Assembly (NCBI GenBank): GCA_000611775.1 | Contig: KK106985.1 | Location: 496,001-560,000, forward strand | Reading direction: 5' to 3' | Origin: Umbilicaria muhlenbergii | Lineage: Eukaryota > Ascomycota > Lecanoromycetes > Umbilicariales > Umbilicariaceae | DNA: 64,000 bases | Shown: positions 12,637 through 25,172 of the stretch, piece by piece | Position numbering within the stretch: the stretch's first letter is position 1 | How the letters are laid out: every line of letters starts with the position of its first letter | Made by a program: the position numbers and the translations under genes | Notes under the pieces: generated by a model | Seen by the model: the letters and a program-made list of their open reading frames with translations, nothing else | The model's database searches: none | Told to the model about the DNA's origin: nothing

Positions 12637-13584
12637 AATACCTCGGGCCGTGACCCAGCTGGAACGCCGGGAAACGAGGGAGCTATCGGGGCGCGCCTTT
12701 GTTTAAGTCGTCAGACCACGAAGAATCGAGGTTCTGTTGCTCGAAGATTAATACGGTCATTTTCACTGTGCAGGTGTTGGCTCGTGTGGTATGTGAACTT
12801 GCCTGACACCTGTAACCGGGAGGTCGCATAGTCAGGATATCTCGGTAGTACATGACAGCGTTCGAATTGTGAAGATGGCCGCAAAAAAACCGCTTGTGTG
12901 ATGATCCAATTGGCTCCCGGCGCTTCTGATGATAGTCTAAGAGCTAAGGCAGCGTATGTCAGCTCTGGTAGGTCGTAAAACAGCTGCCATAATTATTGCA
13001 TTGTGCCGGTAGATGTGGTCTAGCTGTAAGAAAGCGGCGCCATCGCACCCTACTCCGAGTAATCTCATCACGCCGTCGATGGTGGGTGCACGAGGCACGG
13101 CGTATCTCGAAGCGTACATGTCACCAACAACGATACAGCACGCCAGGCCTAGAATGCGACGTGTTCGGATGGGTCCGTCGGCGAAGGGTCCGCGCAAACG
13201 ATGTCATCGTCATGTGCCGCTGGCGCACAGAGGAAAGCAATGACGGCGAAAGCAAAGGCGAAGCGACGACGTCGGTTTAACCTTTGTACGGGGCGCTCGG
13301 CGAAGGGGGAGGCGGGAAGGAAGGCTCGGTGGGCTTGGGCTTGGCTGAAGAGGCTTGGGCTGGAAAAGGCAGCTCGACTCCGGACCAGGACAGAGCACTG
13401 GAATACATGTACTACTCGCACAGGATCACATCTTCTGCTCTTCCAAGCACCCCAGGTCACGGACTTGATTGCCGCTCTATGCCATCGTTCATCTAGTGCT
13501 ATATTCGACGATTTCACACATGGAGCATCGGCACAACAAGCGTGTGCAGAAGCAGTTCGGCCGGAAAAGGCCAAGTCTGTCACT
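12637..13584. other. Intergenic between convergent reductase and dehydratase
   Basis: About 950 bp with no gene I can support. Several overlapping open frames on both strands near 13.2-13.6 kb are low-complexity and resemble no protein I know. Confidence 0.5.
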
Positions 13585-14305
13585 TCAGTTTACAACAGAC
13601 GTCCCTCGCTCCATTTTGAAAATCTTCTCAAATTCGAATTCATTCCAACGGACCGTGGGCCGTAGGCCCGCGAACTTCCATTCTCCGTCAATCTTTTTGT
13701 ACGTGTGCTTGATCATGGCGTGTCCATGGCCCTTGTTCTCCACAGTCTGCAAATCCGGTCCGGTGTATCGCTGATGGGCCGCCCGCAACTGATGGTATCC
13801 GATAACATCCTCGTCTGAGACTTTCTCCCATTTTGAAGCCCCAATATGATGTTGCGTGTGGATGAGAGCGTCGCCCAGGAAGCCTTGCGAACTCACCATC
13901 TCCATAAACTCTTTGACGGGCATAGCATCCCACTTGTGGCCATTGACCTCGGTATAGTCAATCTGAGCATTTGCGGAAGCGTCAGTATCCAAACTTGTAC
14001 AATGAAAATAACCAAGGGTGTACGGACACTAAGAGTAGGCGCCAGGATGGCTCGGAGTCGATCCCAATCCTATTGTGACGAGGAATTAACATCGAGCATA
14101 CCGTTGCTGACTGCAGGACCTCGGCTTACCTTGGCGTCATAACTATCCGCCCATTCAAACGTAATCTCACTCAGCGTGAGCCACTCTGCATCCGAACAAC
14201 GGGTCAGACGGATGGGAAGGCCTCGAGAGGCCTCGAGACTAGAGCTTCTCCTGCCGGCGGAGCGTACGTACCGTCAAAGGTAATTCGATTACGGCCGCCT
14301 GTCAT
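13585..14305 (-). CDS. Scytalone dehydratase-like protein
   Basis: Four exons (14305-14272, 14185-14130, 14069-14028, 13962-13585) give 169 aa, close to the usual ~172 aa. It acts in DHN biosynthesis, dehydrating scytalone and vermelone. Compared with the Magnaporthe enzyme at a constant offset of three residues, Tyr27 and Asp28 (ADSYD), Tyr47 (IDY), His82 (TQH) and His107 (AHQRY) are kept. The Ser129/Asn131 positions are Ala126 and Ile128. The C-terminal stretches YKKIDG and WKFAGLRP are typical. I chose ATG 14305 because it gives the family length; an in-frame ATG at 14440 would add 45 unrelated residues. The third intron's donor (GTCCGT) is weak but is the only one that keeps the frame. 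The three upstream exons are all under 60 nt. Confidence 0.9.
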
Positions 14306-16452
14306 CTTGACTGAAGTTTCGCGATGTTCTTGCTTTTCTGGTGAAGCCGCGTTACTTGTACCGAAAAGTTGTTGAGTGATCAGAGCGTAGATAGACCGGG
14401 TGGGATTTACGATGAGACGCTGCCAAGTTATCACGTCCATAACTTATTCGTAGACAACAAGGTTGGAGGCTTGTTTCCATTTAATCCTACGACGGCTTTC
14501 GGGCCTTGAACTGCTGTTTCCTATATCCTCGTTGGGTTCGCGATGCCTTCGTCACCGAATAGAACACCGAAAGCCGCGGAACGCCACTCTAGGAGATTCG
14601 CCGAAGTAGGTCAAGACAGCACACACGTCGCTCAGTTTGTAGTATACTACGCAGCCTTAAAGAAGCAGGGTCCGGTCGGGACGGATTTGTGAAATGGGTA
14701 AGGTAACTATTTCCACGTGTTGGAGCATGCAGCATAGGGCAAAAATGCGAGTACCCAGAGAAGTGCTACATACATGTAATATCTAAATTCGATGCGGGAA
14801 TGTGTATCTAAAACAAGCGGCATGCTCAGAAGCTACCGCAATAACCAAGATGAGCACACGAAGGTAATGTGACTCCAGATGGCACAACACATCTGGTGTT
14901 TCGCCATTTGTGGTACTACCTTGTTGCACGCTTCGGCACTTGGAGAATACGACCTTGTGATAGGAAAATAGGCATTAGGGTTAGCCTCGACCGACCCTGA
15001 GAGCTCAGGCTCAATCAGCCGACTGCGTGCATAACCAAATGCACAAAGCGTGCACTTGCATGCATAATGTTAGTCTACGGTCAGCCCTACCTTGTTTCAT
15101 CGCCTAAGGTACCTCTCCTTTCAGCCTGACTAGCTCGAAAAGATGACGAGTGCGAACTGACCGAACCATTTCTTACAATGATGGGAGTATATAAGGTAGG
15201 TAGTCAGTCAACGATCCGTGTCAGAGACCGTTCGGCCCGATCTGCTAAGCAAATGCACTGCATGGAGCGCGATGGCACCGGAGCTCCATGCTCAATTGGG
15301 AATGTGAGAGCCCCCTAATCGCTCAGCAGACTCGAGTTTGGGCAACGCCACGCCATGAAGCACCTATCGGTCCAAAACCACAAGGTAGCCATTCCCAATC
15401 TAGGGTCGTCAGAGGCTATCATGACGGGCTGCAGTGATGTTGTGGTGGTGTCTCAGATGGCAGTGCACGATGTTTCTAGATGCTACTCTATATTACTGCC
15501 AGGGCGTGTTAATAAATACAGAGCTTTTTCATGACTACTCGCAAAGCATGATGAATATTGATATCCCAAGATCCTGTCCAAGGTCAGACATAGACCAGAC
15601 TGGTTCGTTCGGTCACCGAAACCGGCGAATCAGACTCGCCAGAGAACACGAGGCGCTAAGACCAAAGCGGCAATCTAGACATCCTCTCTCGTCTCATATT
15701 GTTGTGCACTTCCCAAATGCCGTCATCTCACGTCTAGTCTGTTGGCTGTGTAAGGGAAAGCCTTATGGAAGGACTGTTGTCCATGCAGGTACTCCACACT
15801 GCCCAAATGTCCAAGCCGACTCGAGCCTGGCCATCGCTCAGACCAAAGAGAAAAAACGTGCAGGACTCCCCCACTTGATCGCACAACCCCTATTTTCCTT
15901 TGTGTCTTCTGTCCCGACATAACGGGTCATCCACTCGGATCTCGGTGCTATACGCTTGCCACAGTCTTGATTTCATTAATTGCTTCCTTGGAATCGCTGT
16001 CCCGTCCAGGTTTCTGCGCTTTTCAGGCACTAATAATGGAATGCTGAGTCGTGCCATAGTCAATATGCGCGTGCGGCAATCGTGGTCCTGCTTCCACATC
16101 ACGGCACTTTTGCGCGCTAGGGCTGCAACATTAAGGTCATGACCTTACTTCATGCAAGCCCTTGCCATGTCATGTCAAGTCAATTACCGCTCGAAGTTTA
16201 CATGGACAGATGTCACATGGGTACAGAGCAAGGCTAGACAGTGGATTAGAGCTCAAAGGGCCAAATGTCCAGACTAAAGCGGCCAATCTGTAGTTGATCG
16301 TCTCCTATTGATCTTATTAGACTGCTCACAGTGTTCCAACACTATCGAACTCGAGTGGCGGGCCAAGGTATCGACTTATTTGTAGCAGACAATGTGCCCT
16401 CCTTCTCACTCTCATCCGTGTCCATCTCAGTCACACTGAAAGAGTAGCATCA
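14306..16452. other. Intergenic, 2.1 kb
   Basis: No recognisable gene. A 162-codon open frame at 15434-15922 has no feature I can interpret and is probably chance. The right part must include the laccase promoter. Confidence 0.45.
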
Positions 16453-19090
16453 ATGCCTTCGTCGTTCATCGCCAAACTGACGCATAACGCGACTGCTCTT
16501 GTTGCGGCTCTTTCTCAAACACAGACTAATGGTAAGCTAATCCTGCATCCAATCGCTTCTTGACGTGATATTTTCGCCCGCGATTAGAAGTCTTCCAAGT
16601 GTAGGTGCACTGCTAATAACCATTGACGTTTAGGTGGCTCTCTTCTCGGGACTCACAATGCCCCTAATCCACCGCCGTATCTTACAAACAATGTAGGTAC
16701 TTTTTTCAACTCTATCACAGCTACTTGTTTATTCTACTCAACTACTCCCCCAATCGACTTCCTTGTCATTTTACTTCCTTGTTCCACCGCATACCCGCTT
16801 CCATCATCCGCGGTTCCGAACTCCAGGTTACAGCCATTCAGCCGCAGGGTGACCCTGAGTCTCAGTTCTCGGCTCGGAGGTTTTCGCCAAAGCACAGCGC
16901 CCAGATATGTCGAAGAACATCTAGCGTGTTAGTTCTAAAAGCCAGGGAGCTCTACAACATTGCCCTTGGGTTTTATGGATGACTCTTTTGCTTGCTTGTT
17001 GAGTTATGGGAGGGAATTCGGCGGGAAACTGCCATTTCTTTGGACACTGCACCTGCCATTCGCTCGGAATCTTCAGCGTGTTTGTCATTGCTAACGTTGT
17101 TATCAGCCCATGGTGAATGGCTATCCATGGGGTACATTAAGCGCCTCGAACACGAATCCTTATACACATTCTCCCAACACTGGGGTTGTTCGCTCCTATG
17201 AATTCACCATAGCGCGGGGAACCATCGCACCTGATGGTTACGAAAGGTCTGTGATATTAATTAACGGACAATTTCCTGGAGTAAGTCTTCGTCATTCTCT
17301 CGCCGCTGAACTAGCGTCTGACAAGGGTGCGAATCAAGCCAACAATTGAGGCCAACTGGGGCGATACAATTCAGGTGACCACGCATAACCACATCGCGAA
17401 CCCTGCCGAGGGTACCTCCCTGCACTGGCATGGTTTCTTGCAACAAGGCTCTCAATGGGAAGATGGTGTCCCCGCTGTGTCGCAATGTCCCATTCCACCC
17501 GGTGGCAGCTTTACCTATAGCTTCAAGGCCAGTCTCTATGGCTCTTCTTGGTACCACTCGCACTATTCAGCCCAGTATGCTGGCGGGTTGTGGGGTCCTC
17601 TTATCGTTCACGGTCCTCAGCATGTTTCCTACGACGTCGATCTTGGTCCAATAGCTCTCAGTGATTGGTATCATGAAGACTATTACAGCCTCCTTGCGGG
17701 AATTGTGGGAACCGATACCAGTCTCATTAGACCTTCTTCAGACAACAATCTCATTAATGGCAAAATGAACTTCGACTGCGCTAGTGTGGACAACGGAACT
17801 TCTTGCACAAACAACGCAGGTCTCTCGACCTTCAAATTCACCAGTGGGAAGAGGATGAGACTACGTCTGATAAATACAAGCGCTGCAGCTATTCAGAAAT
17901 TCAGCATCGACAATCACACAATGACCGTTATAGCCAATGACTTTGTTCCTCTCGAGCCATACAACACTACGGTCGTTACCCTCGCGGTAAGCAAGCACTC
18001 CCGAAATGACCCCAAGACTAGATTGCTTATTCTCTGTCTAGGTTGGCCAACGTACAGATGTAGTAGTGACAGCGAATGGAAAACCAACTGATGCCATATG
18101 GATGCGGTCTACCATCACATCCGGAGAATGCACGGAACCAGCCAACCAGCCTTATGCGGTTGCAACGATTTATTACGAGAACGCCAATACCAGTGCTTTG
18201 CCGATATCCACACCCCACGTCGACACTACGGAGCCTTGTCGAAACGACGACCTTTCTGCAACAATTCCGTTCTATAGCATTACACCTGGTACTCCGGCGA
18301 CGACGATCGACGTTTCAATGAGCTTTGGTTTCAATGCCAGTGGCAACTTTGTCTGGTACATGAACAATTCGACCTACCGTGGCAACTACAACAACCCCCT
18401 CTTGCTCCTGGCCGCGGCGGGCAATACATCGTATCCTTCCGATCCAGAGTGGAACATATACAACGTCGGCTCCAACTCTTCGATCCGTCTCTATGTAGAG
18501 AATACAACTCCAACCTCGCATCCGATGTGAGCCCCCCAAACCGCGGCTATAATATATCCATGCTGACAAATCCTAGGCATCTTCACGGTCACAACATGTA
18601 AGTCACCCTCGCGGCCGCAACTATGATGTCTTCGTGCTAACACGCCTCTCGCCAGGTACGTTCTTGCAGAGGGTACCGGGACCTGGGACGGAAGTACTAT
18701 CGTCAATGGTAACAACCCGCAACGCCGCGATGTTCACCTTGTGCCAGCCAACGGCTATACGGTACGTCCTGAGCCATGCTAGATACTCCTCGCTTCCGCA
18801 GAAAGCATGGCTGATGCTTTCCGAATCAGGTCTTCCAATGGGATTCCGACAATCCGGGTGTCTGGCCCTTCCACTGTCACGGTAAGTCTGATCGCAAGGT
18901 CCAGGATATCTGCAGAGTCTAATGCATTCTAGTCGCGTGGCACGTATCTGGAGGTCTCCAAGTGAATTTTTTGGAACAACCTGCGGATATCAAGACACTC
19001 CCGATCACGTCGACCTCTTATCAACTCTGCAGGGACTGGGCCGCTTACTCGAACTCTGCGACGGTGGATCAGATCGATTCTGGTTTGTAA
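16453..19090 (+). CDS. Laccase-type multicopper oxidase
   Basis: Nine exons (16453-16531, 16634-16692, 17107-17280, 17339-17986, 18042-18526, 18577-18597, 18656-18761, 18830-18881, 18933-19090) join to 593 aa. All copper ligand motifs are present: HWHG (133-136), HSH (177-179), HPMHLHGH (480-487) and HCHVAWH (539-545), with Cys540 for the type 1 copper. The axial position ten residues after it is Leu550, as in laccases rather than Met-type oxidases. Many NxS/T sites and a weakly hydrophobic N terminus suggest secretion. Laccases next to DHN genes polymerise or dimerise phenols, so oxidative coupling of DHN is the likely role (inference). Intron 2 is 414 nt, far longer than the others. Exon 6 is only 21 nt and carries the HLHGH copper site. 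Confidence 0.92.
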
Positions 19091-19202
19091 ATATGTCAAA
19101 GGGTGGCGAATGTAGATATTTGTTGTCAAGTGGAGATACGGGTGTTCATAGAAGGGAGGTTGAGTGAGCACGGCGGCAGCATTGCCTTGAAGCCTGCTAG
19201 TC

Positions 19203-19203
<1 letters not shown>

Positions 19204-19236
<33 letters not shown>
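19204..19236. repeat. (TAA)n microsatellite
   Basis: About eleven uninterrupted TAA units lie just downstream of the laccase gene. Confidence 0.9.
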
Positions 19237-19237
<1 letters not shown>

Positions 19238-19560
19238 CACCGTGGCGATAGCATTTGATGGCATGAAACCACGATGTACAGAAGCACATGTGGCCTTGTG
19301 AAAGCGTCAAATGGCCGCTCACTTCCTCGACACGCTACCGCGGAACCAGAACTCTGCCAGCAGGGCCTCTCAAACCATGGTTTGCGACCGAACGCTGAAT
19401 TGACGTCATGGAAGCACAGGTGTAGGATGTCGAGGTATCTACATTACATTGGAAACGGGCGTGCAACGTCGGCGAATTCCGCGTACCGAGCCGTTCGCCA
19501 ATCTGGCATGCTAACAACCTTAACCCTAACTTGCTCATCCCACTCATCTCACTCATCTCA

Positions 19561-19645
19561 GATCTCTGATCTATAATCTCTGATCTCTGATCTCTGATCT
19601 CTGATCGCTGATCGCTGATCGCTGATCGCTGATCTCTGATCTCTC
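19561..19645. repeat. 7-bp minisatellite GATCTCT/GATCGCT
   Basis: Around twelve tandem heptamers. The outer units read GATCTCT and four central units read GATCGCT, so the array has an internal variant block. Confidence 0.9.
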
Positions 19646-21724
19646 CCACGTTGATGGCGTGGGATTTGATGTCCTAGACGGCCACTCTGCCAGATCGATA
19701 TCCCATGCGCAGAGTGCAGCTGCAGCACCCCTCGCGCTTTTGCTGTTACCAACTGACCGTGGCCCCTCGGCGATGCGAACGTGGAGCGACAATTGGTGGC
19801 GCGGACAGGTACGCTACCAGTCCAGACGGCCCGGCGATTTAAAACACCGAAGCGAACATGCATCTAAGCATCTTATTGTTCCTGTATGAGTACCTCTACA
19901 GGGAGACGCGCACCTGCACCTGCACCTGCGCCTGGCATTATTGCGTGACCGGAGAGGGACCTGACGGCCCTTGCCTGACTTCCCCGTCGCGCCCACAGGG
20001 CTTGCTCGCTTGTGCTTGCATGTAGGCATTGAAGCATTGCACCGCAGTACCTTAGCTTGGCGCACTCGAATCTGCCATGCTTCTTTTCTTCCGATGTCAC
20101 AACCCATGATCTAATCGTTCTTCATCGCCTTACCATCGCCCATGTCCTTGCATCCAATAAAGCAAACGCACGGCTTGACAAGCCCTGAGTCCTGCTTATC
20201 TCATGATCTCGACACTGATGTCTTACACATCGCTGCAGATACGAGTCAAGGAAAGCAGCCCGCATGGCCTATCCAGCTGTACGACGCACGCTCGTTCTTG
20301 CTCTGACTTGACCTCGTCGAGCTCCCCAACACTTTCGTTTACTCCCAACCACCAAGCGGCGGTACACGCCCAACGCAACGCCAGCGTATTCGCCAAACGG
20401 ACGGTCAGGGGTATCCTGGACGCTATGTTTTGAAGCCACACTTTAGACTAGTTGCAACGAACCTGCGTCAAGTAGGAGATGAAAAGGGAGAGACACAAGT
20501 AACGCTACTTGATAAGGTACAAAGCCCCTTTCGTGATGTGAACCGTCCTGTCATCTGTCCAATCGAGACTGCTTTCCTTACCTACTTGTCTGACCCGCTT
20601 GAATTCGAGAATCTGCGTGGCGCAAGCTCGGAAACAACTTCTCAGGCGTGGTGATTTCGTTGGAGAGACGTCCGTGCTGCGACGATCCAAATATCGTATG
20701 AAGATTACTGGGCGCGCAGTCTCAAGTCGTGATTGGGCTCGGCCACTTTCACTCTCATGATTTTCTCAATGTCGCTCTTCCATGGTTGAATTGTTGTCGA
20801 CCATCCACTTTATCCTTCGGTGGAAATACCATCTCGATTTAATGGTGAGACTGGGGCTCATTTGCGTTCCTCAAGGGCTCCCTCGGGCTTTCATGATCAT
20901 GATTTGTCATCCACGGCGACCTGTACTCCGAGTCTTCTGAGCCAGGGACTTTTCACTTTCTTTGGAAAGGGGAACCAGCAGCGCTGCAAAAACATCGGCT
21001 ACAGAACCGCTACGTTGCCACAGAGGCCCCCTTTTACCTCTGTGCGGTGGTAGAGCTTAGTGGTTTGGAGCTATCGTGCGTTTGGTCATGTTTCTTCTTA
21101 CGGTTAAGATGTCGAAGGGTGCCGTCGGACGGTGTGTTTCCAGATGATGGTTTTTGTGTACAACGCCTGCCCAACCGCTGCACAGCCTCTCGTGGTCTTC
21201 GACCCGTTTCGAACATGGCGGAAGTGGTCAAGTCCCGAATTTCCGCCGAGGACCTCCCGGCCCTGTCCATCAAGATTCCCAACGACTCGTGGGGTGATGG
21301 TTTTCTGCTCCGAGTGTTGGAAGTGTAGGTCAGGGCGGTGTGTTGTTTTTTGGGACCCATATGAGTCATGATGTATTGCAGAAGGCGTAGGCATGCTCAG
21401 CAGCCGTTTAGGGCTCTTGAGGTTATTTGTCTGTATGCTGAGGGGTCCCTGGGTGCAATACTCTCGGAAGTGTGCGTACGCAGTGTACCTGGAGTCCTCA
21501 TGCAGGGTGCCGAACAATTAAAGTACTAGTATGCTCATGCTCATCTTTACGTTACATATCTCGTCCAATCTAGCAAATCCATGCAGTCCGCCGTCCCATG
21601 GAAATCATCATCCCTTGCCATATCTCCTTACATTTTCTCCTTACAGCTGGGCCCGTGGGCGATCCTCGTAGCTTCGGTTGCACAATTCGTCAGTCACACA
21701 ACATGCACTGTCTTGGAGCTTTGC

Positions 21725-24278
21725 TTACTTTTCCCACGCCTGTTCAAATCCGGCTGAGCGGACCCAGGGTTCGCCGGTGTCTTCTACCGAGTCTATGGCT
21801 GCGTGGATAGTCAGTAATGCCATGTAGGCATGCCTAGTGGTGTCGGCCACTTGCCCATATGCTCTAGCTGCAACCACATGCCGTTCTTGATCCTGAAGTT
21901 CTCACTGTCTCCATCGGGCTTCGATACCTCGCCTCCGTGCGCTATGGCCCGGACGAGTTTTGCAGCATGGCCGTCATCATCGTGCTCGATGACTCGCTTT
22001 ATGATCTCGTCCAAGGATGATTGCTGCTTAGGTTTGTAATTCGTAATCTCCTCCAGCAGTGGCCTGGGCGACCGTCGAGAGGCATACATGCAGAGATCGA
22101 GCCGGACCTTCCACTCCAAGAGGCGGACTTTGTTGTGCTCGCTGATCCATGGTTGCTTCAGGAAACTGGAGAAGAATATCGAGCAATTAACGCAATGCAT
22201 GTAATAAAAATCGAACTTGATCTGTTTTGGTGGATGTTGAGCGGCCCCAGTGAAATATATGGCTGCATTGGTCATTTCCGCGGTCCTCTCTGTCAACTTG
22301 GCTGGTTCCACAATGAATTGGCTGGCATAATAAATCATCTCATTGGGAGCCCTCTTCAAGATCCCATCTCGGATCTTGTTGCCATCGGCCCAGTCTGCTG
22401 CAGTGCTTAGCTTCTTGTCGGCGCGAATCTCGTCAAGCAAGGTCACGATGCTCTTCATGCCGGGTTTGCCAATCTTTGCGGCAGCTTTTTCGGCGCCGTG
22501 GAAGTAAGAGCCGAGCCAGGCATCGTGCACAGCTGCCATCGCAAGAGCTTCAGCAATAATGGCAGGCTGTTTAAATTCCACTCCAAAGCCCAGGTGAATG
22601 ATGGGGTGCAGGAATCCTGGGGTCTCGCATCAGCAAAAGAACTTTGACACAGGCACAATTACACTGTGGTTGAGTGCTACGTATGGGGGCCAAGTGCTTG
22701 GTAGTGCTGAGCGAAGAGCAAGCGCAAAGACGAAACACTTGGCAGTTTGCCAGCTGGGACCCCCTGGACAACTCAACAACGAAAGCGATGTTCGAGTATT
22801 GGTGGAGTGGAAAATTGTGAAGCTCATAGCTTCGAGATTTACACACACCATGCCACTCAGATCTCTCGTTGTGGTTGTGCAGTCGAGGCGGTCCTCGACT
22901 GAGGCTGTCAAATGTTTTGACCTTGCACTTAAGAACGCCGGGCGGCCCTAGCAACCCTCTGGTAATGGAAAACCAGTCTTTAAGGATTTCAGCTGTGTAG
23001 GTTCTAGAGCTCCTGCTGTCTTTTCTGTTCAAGTCCTTTTTCGTTGTAGGATTGTAGCTGGGAGCGCCCAGGCCTCTTCTCTCAAGATGGCCACATATTG
23101 TTCTCAAAGAAGCGCTGCAGGACAGACGTACCAGCGTACATGCGAACCAACATATCATCCGCACGCTCGTCGCCCTTCAAGACATACTCGTTGAGGACTT
23201 CTTCATAACCCATCCTCTCCATCTCGCCTTGGAAGAATACAAGATAATCGAGGTAGTACCTCTCGTTTGCCAAGTATTTGCGAAATTTCGCCGGATCACG
23301 AAGGTCCTCCAAGACGGCGTCATCAACAGGCTGTGGAGGACGCTGATACGATTTGTTGTTGTCGTACTGCCTCTGGATCTGGGTTGGTGAAGCGCCAAGG
23401 GCATATAAGGTCAAGATGTGATGTGCAATGTGATCTATAAGTATGTCAGATATCTGTATTATTCCTCGAGATTTTGAAAGACCAGCAACGAGGTCCGTCA
23501 TGTTCGGTTCCTGAGTCGTGTCTGATTCATAATTCGCTGTCCTAGGCACTGGGCAAAGTGACTGGCAGTCGTCCTCTGATGGCCCCGTCGTCAAATTCTG
23601 AGAGAAATGTCTTTCCAGAGTACAATAGAGTGCAAGTCGTAGAGCTTCTTGACTCTTAGACTTCTCGCACCAGATGTTATTCTGGACCCGTTTCTTCATT
23701 AGATGTCCGGGGGTCATCAAGGAGAAGTAGCACTTGCTTCAACCCAGCGCCTGACTCCTAAGATATGCTGTTACGAATGTTGACAAGGAATCGGCGTCTA
23801 ATACAACACTCTCATGCCACCCCCTGAACAGATATATCGTGCGGGGACCCCAGTGGGTTTGCCATTATGCCTTCCTCTCAAGGATTGATTGCACCATAAC
23901 AAGCATCCGCGTGGCTGATAGTTAAGACAGCATTCAGTGCACACTGACCAACCAGAACCCCCTACAGATCCATCCGAAGAGTATTGCCAAGTTCGCTAAT
24001 AGCCGCCGCGTGACCTTGCGGGGGGGGCGCCCAAGCACAGCAAGTAGAGTATAGTAAGTCATTGCAAGGAGAGCAGAAAAGCAAAGGATGAAGACCATCG
24101 AGACATGGGCGGAGATTGACGTACTGTGAAAGCCGGACTTGTTGAAGAAGATGTGATGACTGTCGTGATTTTCCTGCAACACCTCCGAGGCCTTGGCAGC
24201 GCTTTCTGCGGTGATGCCCGGAACGTGATATTCGCCACAGTCGGCGGTGGAAAGCTTCACCTTCGAAGCTGACGCCAT
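21725..24278 (-). CDS. AflY / questin oxidase-like protein
   Basis: Four exons (24278-24125, 23434-23132, 22616-21855, 21798-21725) give 430 aa, a normal size for the family. Recognisable blocks are the N terminus with STADCGEYHVPGI, the segment HHILTLYALGAS, the block ADDMLVRMYAG joined to LHPIIHLGFGVEFKQP, a LKQPWIS segment, and the C terminus IDSVEDTGEPWVRSAGF. AflY and questin oxidase act on anthraquinone-type polyketides by Baeyer-Villiger-like oxidative ring cleavage. The substrate here is unknown. The last intron has a GC donor (GCAAGT) and is needed to reach the conserved C terminus; without it the frame stops at 21811. Introns 1 and 2 are 690 and 515 nt, unlike the 42-113 nt introns of the PKS. 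Its place beside PKS and laccase suggests cluster membership. Confidence 0.88.
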
Positions 24279-25172
24279 GGTCAGGGGCCTAGCAATGAGC
24301 TGTTGCTGAAGGATGTAATGGGAAGTTTGAATTAATCTCAACGTGGGACCACCGAGGGTAGAAGTGATGGCGAGAGGGCTGGATGACTTGATCAAGATGG
24401 ATGGCAGTCTGCTCGTGTGATACATGGCATGCTCCCTGAATACTCGGCGTAGTCAGGGTCCCTTACTGCTCGGTGATGATACAAGCATGATCCAACCGCT
24501 GTGCTGACAATTCAAGCAGGACATTTGCGGGCATTGCTTTGCCGACGGGCGGCTCGTCGGGGTCTTACTAATTGCTAGAGGGAAGTTTGAAGTGGCGCGT
24601 AGAGTGGCGTGAGTGGGTGCGGCCTTGATCCCGCGAGGCCCCGTCAGCCGTCAGCCAGCAGCCGGGAGCCGGGAGCCCGCCGGCCTACCTCATTAGTCAC
24701 CTTGGCCGTTGGCGAGCAGCAGCACGTGGCCTGCCCATCAGCAAGGCTAAGGTAAGGTACGCTGCTGGGAACTCGGCAGTGCGGGCTATGGGCACCTCCT
24801 AGGCGAGCGGACAACAAAACGGACATGGCGCTCGTGTTGGAACGCAAGACGATGATTTCATTCTGCATCCGATGCTGAGGCTCCTCTCCGTCCCTTCAGT
24901 CTTGCCGCTTCATCTGATGTGGCGCCAACCAGTCAAACCCTACAATGGCGAAAGCCATCACGCCCCTGCCGAAGTTAAGGTGTCAAAAGTCGATTGATGA
25001 GCCGCAGTGGCATCGACATTGATTGAGGAGCACCACTGCTCTCGAGCACATCCCCCGGGCTTGAACTAAGCAGTACAGATCTAACCATCCGCCATCCCAA
25101 CCGTACGCCAATCGCTATGCATCTGCCTGAACTTGCAGCATCGCTGCAGCACCGCTGCAGCACATCCCTTAC
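24279..25172. other. Intergenic at cluster/housekeeping boundary
   Basis: About 0.9 kb containing the AflY-like promoter and the 3' flank of XPB. No gene recognised. Confidence 0.5.

Larger units (their letters stand above)
19091..21724. other. Intergenic, 2.6 kb, with simple repeats
   Basis: I see no gene between the laccase and the AflY-like gene. The stretch holds a TAA microsatellite and a 7-bp minisatellite, listed separately. A single telomere-like TTAACCCTAAC at 19520-19530 is too short to mean anything. Confidence 0.5.

Noticed and set aside
14305-14440. Longer start for the scytalone dehydratase at 14440
   Set aside because: It adds 45 residues unlike the family, while ATG 14305 gives the usual length.
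15434-15922. 162-codon open frame between dehydratase and laccase
   Set aside because: No motif, no splice context and no family resemblance; length is possible by chance in GC-balanced DNA.
19520-19530. Telomere-like TTAACCCTAAC
   Set aside because: Less than two repeat units, not enough for an interstitial telomere.
22571-23164. 197-codon frame across intron 2 of the AflY-like gene
   Set aside because: It is out of frame with the conserved exons on both sides, which join perfectly without it.
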